Assembly: GCA_951230915.1 (NCBI GenBank)
Contig: OX579642.1
Span: 9,920,001 to 9,984,000, forward strand
Reading direction: 5' to 3'
DNA: 64,000 nt
Origin: Antitrichia curtipendula
Taxonomy: Eukaryota > Streptophyta > Bryopsida > Hypnales > Leucodontaceae
Part shown: positions 57,494 to 64,000 of the stretch, one piece after another
Position numbering within the stretch: the stretch's first letter is position 1
Layout of the letters: each line of letters opens with the position of its first letter
Program-made: the position numbers and the translations under genes
Notes under the pieces: model-generated
What the model was told of the DNA's origin: nothing
What the model saw: only the letters and a program-made list of their open reading frames with translations
Databases searched by the model: none

Positions 57494-57949
57494 GTTCCCA
57501 AGCTTATTACGTTGTTTCAAAGAGGGCACTTACCTTGGAGGATGGAAGCCAACAAATGGTTCTATTATGCCCATTTCAATTGTCTCTATTTTACAAGCTC
57601 TGTTAGGATTTCCCTTTTCTCGATGCCCTTTGCTTCACCTCCTCCTCGTGGTAGTTGCGAACCCGCCCCCTTCCTTTTTGCTTTTCTCATGGAAAACCGA
57701 CACAACTGGTGTCATTCCTCGATTGGCGCCATGTCGCGCTCGGCAACGGAAGCTTCCGAATGAAAGTAGACCTCTGCAAAGACAATGAGGTTGCCATAGT
57801 TGAAGGTTCGTGCCTATTGTCCTTCTGTTGTGCTTTATGCTTTTGCCTTCATTTAATATTAAAAAAAAATATATCCTTTCTTGTGAAGTATTAATTCTTC
57901 TATACAAATTCAAAAAATGACTAAGTTGATCCTCTTATGGGGCTTCTAG
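57494..57949. other. Spacer with unrecognised 79-codon frame
   Basis: A frame at 57655-57894 contains LDWRHVALGNGSFRMKVDLC and a possible donor after GTTGAAG (57806). It does not splice in frame to the ATPase exon downstream. Possibly a fragment of another gene captured here. Confidence 0.3.
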
Positions 57950-58008
57950 ATTGTTGTTGCACTCGCGGTTGTTGCAATACCTGAAGGGCTTCCAACTGTG
58001 GTGACGAA
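57950..58008 (+). pseudogene. Orphan exon of a Ca2+-type P-type ATPase (M4 segment)
   Basis: A 59 bp exon with consensus acceptor (TTCTAG) and donor (GAA|GTAAGT-type) encodes IVVALAVVAIPEGLPTVVTK. PEGLP in the fourth membrane helix is the ion-binding signature of type II P-type ATPases, and the ALAVxAIPEGLP form is typical of ER-type Ca2+ pumps. No neighbouring ATPase exons were seen within the ~1 kb on either side, so this is a transduplicated or stranded exon and not a working gene. Confidence 0.6.
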
Positions 58009-58548
58009 GTAAGTAGTTATGTTATAAGAATGGACATCTTGGCAATAGACACGGTAGCAAGCTTGATTTTAGCTATGCACGTCTATTTTGGTTATGCATG
58101 TCTAGTAATATATTTCATTATCTTACATCAATTGCTATGTATGTTCAGTAACGTCATTAAGGAAGAATTGTGTTTATTAAGGAGTGTTGTATCTCACACT
58201 TGAAGCCCTTTTTGTCATGCATTTCCATATGTTCCCTAGAAATCATTTTGTTCTTCCTCAAGGATGTTCTAGTACCGGGGGTGCTATTTTGTGAGCCTTG
58301 GAGCGTGAGCCCAGGAGCCTAGGAGCCTGTGAGCCTCCACTTTAGGAAGTAATTTTCAGTGATTATAGGTGTTAGGACCCATGACCGTGGATTTAGGATT
58401 TAGGGTGGAATTATAATTTTGAATATTAAAAAAAAAATTAAAGCATTGTAAATAAGAAATGGGGCGGTATATCATATAGGGGGAAAAAACAACACATAAT
58501 ATGTCCTCAAAATGTATCACAGCTATACTAAGATATAGCAGAGAAGTG
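58009..58548. other. Convergent intergenic spacer
   Basis: Contains a short GAGCC(T/C) repeat (GGAGCCTAGGAGCCTGTGAGCC near 58313-58334). No gene. Confidence 0.35.
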
Positions 58549-58834
58549 TCATGCAGTCTCTTCATAAAGAGTACTGCTAGAAGATCTGGAAGTAGACCTC
58601 TCATCAGAGTCTGATGACTGACCATCAGACTCTTTAGTGGAGTCATCTATGAACATCAGAATACGTGGATCTATGGAACTGATCCTAGAAGGCGGTTTAG
58701 GATCATGGCTCTGGAATTGTCTAGCTACTGCCTCAGCATACAGTGGAAGCTGAAACGGCCTAGGTGGGCTTCGGAAGAATGCAGAATCTGCAAAAAAGGG
58801 TTTACGGGTAGAATCCTTCATCTTCGCAAGTTGC
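58549..58834 (-). CDS. Possible alternative 3' exon of the ParB/methyltransferase-like gene
   Basis: After an acceptor TTTGTAG at 58835-58836 an open frame of ~95 codons ends at TGA 58549-58551. It reads RQLAKMKDSTRKPFFADSAF..., Pro-rich in the middle, with a Ser/Asp/Glu-rich tail (SSDSDERSTSRSSSSTLYEE), which looks like a real disordered C terminus. A donor TTTA|GTAAAT exists in the preceding exon (58924-58925), but joining the two gives the wrong frame by one base and stops early. Either the main product ends at 58918, or an indel separates this tail from its gene. Confidence 0.4.
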
Positions 58835-58917
58835 CTACAAATAGGAACACAACAAAATATTAGTATCAAGTAGAAAATGAAATCACATAAAAATAATTAA
58901 GAAAAATAAAGGCAAAC

Positions 58918-61900
58918 TTATTTACTAAATCGTGAGGTCTTCACAATATGGCGGACCTCCACCTCATCATCGTCAAGCTCAGCAACAGGAGGAGCAGGTA
59001 GCATAGGTACAGGCGTTGCATTCACAGGCATACAGATGAGAGGAGCAAGCAAGGCCTTGAAAATCGCCTTATCTTCTTCTAGGGCTAGAATGTGGCGACC
59101 AGTAGCTCGGCAAGCATAAATGCTTGCCCCTGCAATGATATAGAGAGAACGAAACAAGACAGATTAGAATTTGACAAAGAGAATAGAGTGTGAAAAAATC
59201 CTCATCAGCAAAAAAACATATTAGCACATCTAACCTGTAGACGCGGTGCAGTCCATGACGACGTCACCAGGCAAAGTTGTCGCCTCAACAAGCATCTGCA
59301 TGAAGGCACGATCCTTTTCTCTAGGACCACGCCAGGCGATGTTGCCATTCATTGCCACATCGTCCTTCCCGCAACAATTCTGGAGAACATCATCCTTGGC
59401 TACGTTGACGCCAACTGCTTCGTGAGCAGGAAGGAAGTGGAACGAGAACCTGGATTTAGAACTTCCACTCCGAGATTTGACATAAAGGGACATGTTGAAA
59501 TGCATAGTCTGCACAAAATACAGAATTATATCAAATGACAAAAAAAATCAAATTTGAGAGTAAAACCTCCAAATGAAAGAATGGTTTAGGATTTTACCGT
59601 TTTTGAGATGTCTGAGGCTAGAGCCAGGTGAAGCCTATTCATGACAAACCAGTCAATCTGTAAATGATAACCAAATGATTTGGCGAGACTAACAACGGAT
59701 GACTTGACGAGTCGGCTGTATGGGTACATAACAAGAAGACCACCCCCGTCGTGTAGAAAGGTATCAGCAAAGTCAAAGACTGCTTGGAGCTTTTCCTCCG
59801 AGAACTGGTTCCAGTATGGAACGGAGGCTGGTGGATTGGAAATGCCTGGAACAGGTAGGCCCTCTGGAACATCAACAACAATCAAGTCGACAGCGGGACG
59901 CTTAGCCAAAGCATTGTCAAAGAATCGATCCTTACCGGCGGCATGCTGCACACATTAAAAGATGGCGAAGAAAATGAGAAAAACTAGACGGGATTTAATA
60001 AACACGAAAACAAGATTAGGGCAATGTCTAGAAACGTGTAAATAATCCGTACAAGTGTACAAGCAAAACGGATAATGAGCAGGAAAAGAAATCACCACCT
60101 TCTTTAGAAATTCCACAACAAGATCGATGACGCCAGGAGAAGGACCATTTTCGGTTCCAAGTAAACTAGTGACGGACTCATTCAAGATGCACTGATCGAC
60201 AGGAGCCACTGAATCCAAGTTAACAACATGGACCGGCAAGCCACGCATCAATCGCTCTTGGGTGAGTGAAAATCCTGATGAAGACTCCTTCATAGGGCTG
60301 TCACTCGTCGCTTGTTCGGCATTTGGTGTCTCGGTTTTCCTCTTCTTCCCCTTCTGCCTGCCCTTAGCCTCATCTTCCTTGGCCTTCTCTTCTTGTCGTA
60401 GTTTCTTCTTCTGTGCTGTTTTCTCCGTCTTCCTTTTTGCCTCTATCATTTTGACCTCCTTCTTCTGGTCTAATATTTCACGCCGTCTAATGGCCTTCTC
60501 CCGTGCTTCACCCTCCATGCCAGCAAATTCGTCAAACTCAGGCTCTACCACTGCACTTTCCTTGATATTGTTGAAAAGAGAAAACTCCTGGGGGGGGATG
60601 TAACCCAGGCTGCACTCCAAATACCAAGCACCGGCTTGGAGGTGACCACTGGTCCAGTTCTTCACCTGAACGACTGAGAACATACAGTCGGGAGAAGAAC
60701 GATCGAGCCATGTGTTGAGGAAAGGCGGCAAATCAGCCTTGGCGATGGCTCTCTTTGCATACAGCTCAAACTTGAAATACCTGAAAGATCATGAACAATT
60801 CAGATAAACAAATGAGTATAGGAACAACAATCTCAACACAATATCCAACTAAACCAAAAGAAGCAATGTGGATACCTGTAAATTATCCGCTTCAAAACAA
60901 GATTAGAGCCTTTGAAGTCATTAAACGAGTCTGACTTCTTGAAGGCGTCAGCCCCCTTGAAGACTCCCACGAACGCATGCTCCCACAACCTCATCCTCCA
61001 ACCTTCTATGTACTCTTGAATAGACTCAGGCTCCGCATCCGCATCCATATGCAGCTGAATGTTGTCGGATCGGATTATGCTGTCAAACATCTCACAGGCT
61101 TTATCTTCAATCTGTAGAATTGAAAAGAGATTAGCTGAACATGATTCAAACTAATAAAGGAAATAAAAACAATGTTAAGGAAAAGCACGATGCATACGGA
61201 CGACATACCGCAGCATACCAACAGGCTTTCGATAAGAAAGCATTCAGTTTGTCGTCATTTGCTGGACGTTGTGGAAATCGCCGGGCCTCACGGGTCGGAG
61301 CGGATGAATTCATCCATTTCAGCCATTTCACTTTGTGGTTGACATGAGCATTTGATGTAGCTATTAGTTGTAGCTTGTCCAAAGTCAATTCGGGAACTGT
61401 AAACAGACTCCAATGCCGTTCGATCTACAAAGAAAAAAACCCAGTTTAGCAAACTCAGAAGTCATTGGAAATGACTCACTAAAGGATTATGAACTTTGAG
61501 CATGGAATAGCGCAGCAAAACAACAAAATAACGATGTGGAAGAAATGAAATAGAGAAATACCTCCAATAGCCATTCATCACCTAACGCAGGGTTGGCCAC
61601 GGCAACAATCTTTGAAAGTTTTTTGTAGAGATTCTCCGTAGCATCCTTGGTAGAAACCCGCATAGCTGCCGCCACGCCTTCGTTCGTGACCTCCTCTGCA
61701 GGTGTGTCCTCGTGATACTTGCGGACAGCCAGGTCCGAAGCTACCGCAATCTCTTGCTACACAGAATATTTCTAAGTCAGCACATTAGAAAATTTGTGGT
61801 AAATGAGCACAGAAAATGGAGTTTAACATGTAGTAAACTGCGGAGACAATAAAGACCAGAAGCATGAAAAAGTATCTTACCTGAAAAATGAATGATGTGA

Positions 61901-63102
61901 AGACCTCCAAAGGCATGGAGTACCAGGTCTTCCCTGTGTTTTGCTGGCAGGTCTTCTGTTCCTCTTTGCTAAGAAGATCATTGAACTTCTCAATGGGCAA
62001 GGAACCGTACTTTTGAACTCGATACAATGTATGCACCAAGTTCGTCTTTACGTGCGAATTTTCTGTGTGCCTGATGAGAAAACAAGTTCAAGTTCAATTT
62101 CCAGTGTGCCTAAAGCAAATAAGCAGAAACAGTAAATCATGCAAAGGGAGAGAAACTCACTTGTTAATGTTGTGCATGACCTGCATCGTGGCTCCAACTC
62201 GTCCTTTTGTATCCAAGATGATTGAATCGACACATATGTGCCAATCCAAATCATCACCATGCAATCGAGAAATATGACGCATCCATGCTATTCGTCTGTG
62301 GTTGCCGTCACACACGTAGAATTTCGCATCTACCGGGATTTGCAGCTCTGAAAGTTTGGCCAGCTGGACATTGAAATCATCATTCACAATGTTCCAAAAG
62401 GGACCCCAGTCGACTTTCTCTGCATCTGAGAACACACCCGACCGCTCGTCTTCGTCTGAAACCGACATGTAGAAAACACGAGCTCCCTCCTCATATCCAT
62501 GGACGAACTCCTGTTCCAATTTAATCAAGTCACAGGATAACGTAGGCCTCACCATAGGCATTGGAACCAAACGGCACAAAGGGATTCTCATGCGAGAAAG
62601 ATTAGTCGGAGCAATACGCAAACTGGATATTGTGTTTACAAAATCCAACTTCTGCGTTGCCCGAATGGCATCTGCACTTTCCTTCAATTCTCCTGAAATT
62701 GGTGCACATCCGTTGCCTATGGCCCCATCTGCCTCATCGGATCCCAATATTTGTGGTTGATCCTCCAACAGACTGTGATCAGATAAAGGGGCCGCTGATG
62801 CTGAGATAAGAAGACCCTCCTGAATATACCAGCAGAAGGTTGTAAGGATTCAAAACGAATCGAATGAATCATATTGACTCAACACATGTGTATCAAGGAA
62901 GACAAGGAACACAGGAAAGATTGAGTTCATTTCCGGGTGAACACATAGGAATTATCATATGAAGACAGAACTTCAGCCTTACCGCGCCTTCTCGGAGACG
63001 AGACAACCATGACAATACAGCAGACTATGACTCGGTCCAAATATATACCTCCGCCATAAATGGGTTGTCTTCGACCATATTTTCTTCTGTTGCCTCCACC
63101 AT
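58918..63102 (-). CDS. ParB-like domain / N4-N6 DNA methyltransferase-like protein
   Basis: Ten exons give 1,022 codons without a stop: 63102-63049, 62819-62161, 62070-61881, 61756-61562, 61424-61209, 61111-60876, 60780-60096, 59945-59598, 59508-59235, 59129-58918. All junctions are GT-AG. The ATG opens exon 1 directly after an acceptor-like CTCAG, so an upstream non-coding exon is likely. Residues ~95-215 are ParB/sulfiredoxin-like: RIPLCRLVPMPMVRP and FYVCDGNHRRIAW, the GxHR motif at ~189-194. Residues ~240-600 are helical and unrecognised. Residues ~607-666 are a Lys/Glu coiled coil ending GKKRKTE (nuclear signal). Residues ~746-1000 resemble a permuted (beta-class) DNA methyltransferase: motif IV region VDLIVVDVPEG (770-773 DVPE in place of D/N/S-P-P-Y/F/W), FLHDGGGLLVM, PAHEAVGV, then the SAM motif LPGDVVMDCTASTG and ALEED. 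Catalytic residues are altered, so it may bind and not methylate. Confidence 0.75.
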
Positions 63103-63196
63103 CTGAGAATTGACCAAGTAAAAACAGGGGAGTTAGTTCAAATCGGAAGTCCAGATCATGTACAATCAGGAGTTGGTAAGGTTTCATAGTCACTCG
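63103..63196 (-). promoter_or_regulatory. Likely 5'-leader intron end of the ParB-like gene
   Basis: On the minus strand, TTGGTCAATTCTCAG immediately precedes the ATG, so the coding region probably starts at an exon boundary and the leader exon lies within or beyond the adjacent tandem repeat. No TATA box was identified. Confidence 0.35.
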
Positions 63197-64000
63197 GGGA
63201 CGAGAAGAGATCCCGAGACGCCCCCCTCTGCACTCCGTCACTTGCTGAACAGCACGACATACACAAGTCTCCCGATATCACGCGGCTGCCTAGCCTCTCT
63301 CGGTCACGAAAAATGGATTTCACGCCACCAGTTGCACCACCTGCACCACTGGTCGCTCGAAGTAGAACTCCGCAGTGGATTCAAACGTGAAGGGGTGAGA
63401 GGATTGTCTCGTCCACGAGAGAGTGATACAGCGTGAGGGGACTTGGACCTTCACCACGAGTTCACCTTGGTACCACCAGTCTGAGAATTCTCTCTCGTGG
63501 ACGAGAGCACTGGGGGACTCACATCATTTGGGAGATGTCCGACTCTACCCCGCCTGCAAAACACAACGACGAACGAAAAAAAGAATACCAACTCAAGAAC
63601 GGGGAGCTACATGCTCCCTCTCGTGGACAAAAAGGGACCCCGCGACACCCTCCACAGCACTCCGTCACGCGCTGCTTCAGCCAATCTGGGATCACGAGTG
63701 TCCCGAGATGACGCGGCTGCCAACCCTCTCGGTCACGAGAGAGATGGAATTCTCGCCACCACCTGTACCAACACTTGGCGACGGGCCTGGTCGCTCGAAG
63801 TAGAACTCCGCAGTGGACTCAAACATTACGGGGTGAGGGGATAGTCTCGTCCACGAGAGAGTGATACGGCGCGTGGGAAACTGGAACTTCACCACGAGTT
63901 CAACACGGGACCACCAGTCTGAGAATCTTCTCTCGTGGACGAGAGCACTGGGGGGACTCACATCTTTCGGGATATGTCCGACTCTACCCCGCCTGCAAAA
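63197..64000. repeat. 439 bp direct tandem repeat with inverted CTCTCGT motifs
   Basis: The words CTGGTCGCTCGAAGTAGAAC and CTCTACCCCGCCTGCAAAA recur exactly 439 bp apart (63543 and 63982 for the latter). The second unit is cut by the end of the window. Both units carry the imperfect palindrome CTCTCGTGGACGAGAG or its complement two to three times (63404, 63490, 63620, 63845, 63931). The GC-rich frames here come from the repeat and are not called as genes. It lies upstream of the ParB-like gene and could be its promoter, a transposon end, or a satellite edge. Confidence 0.75.

Noticed and set aside
63158..63961. Several GC-rich frames of 89-126 codons at the right edge
   Set aside because: They follow the 439 bp tandem repeat and occur on both strands in several frames, so they are composition artefacts.
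1..64000. CRISPR arrays, bacterial operons, ribosome-binding sites
   Set aside because: The tandem arrays have no unique spacers of constant length, and introns, LTRs and MITEs show a eukaryotic nuclear sequence.
1..64000. tRNA, rRNA or snoRNA genes
   Set aside because: No cloverleaf with A and B boxes or conserved rRNA words was recognised by eye; a tRNAscan or Infernal run would be needed to be sure.

Overview
The window looks like nuclear DNA of a land plant. It is AT-rich, gene-poor and crowded with transposon debris. It holds a Ty3/Gypsy element of plant type, a CACTA-type MITE, and genes with many short introns (about 90-230 bp, GT-AG). Two gene families here, a Tet-like 2-oxoglutarate oxygenase and a ParB/methyltransferase-like protein, are not expected in flowering plants. 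I therefore lean towards a seedless plant (bryophyte, lycophyte or fern); this is inference. No tRNA, rRNA, CRISPR or bacterial operon was seen.

Layout. 1-34.5 kb: mostly non-coding. It contains two piggyBac-like non-autonomous elements (TTAA ends), at least three copies of a ~700-900 bp family with terminal inverted repeats (TIRs), a 153 bp CACTA hairpin MITE, a broken HECT ubiquitin-ligase gene on the minus strand (16.2-18.2 kb), two diverged LTR-like blocks in inverted orientation (20.5-25.8 kb), several minisatellites, and an inverted-repeat locus with open frames on both strands (31.7-32.2 kb). 34.549-55.379 kb: one large LTR retrotransposon of 20.8 kb. Its two 2,566 bp LTRs differ at a single base that I noticed, yet gag-pol is full of stops and frameshifts. 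Between pol and the 3' LTR lie 7.7 kb of extra sequence: an intact 545-codon antisense ORF with its own TATA box, and a broken sense ORF of the same protein type.

55.4-64.0 kb: the most gene-like part. A MITE abuts the 3' LTR. Next is a two-exon plus-strand gene for a Tet-like 2OG-Fe(II) oxygenase (HxD...H...R present). An orphan P-type ATPase exon follows. Convergent to it is a minus-strand gene that I could splice into an uninterrupted 1,022-codon frame over ten exons. It has a ParB-like domain, a helical middle, a charged coiled coil, and a circularly permuted N4/N6-type DNA methyltransferase-like fold whose catalytic motif is degenerate. Upstream of it, a 439 bp direct tandem repeat carries many copies of a CTCTCGTGGACGAGAG-type palindrome.

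How the genes may work together: the oxygenase and the methyltransferase-like gene are tail-to-tail neighbours, and both belong to families that act on DNA bases. A mobile or domesticated DNA-modification module is possible, but that is a hypothesis resting on family resemblance and proximity only. Gene models were made by eye from splice-site consensus and frame continuity, so boundaries may be off by a few bases.
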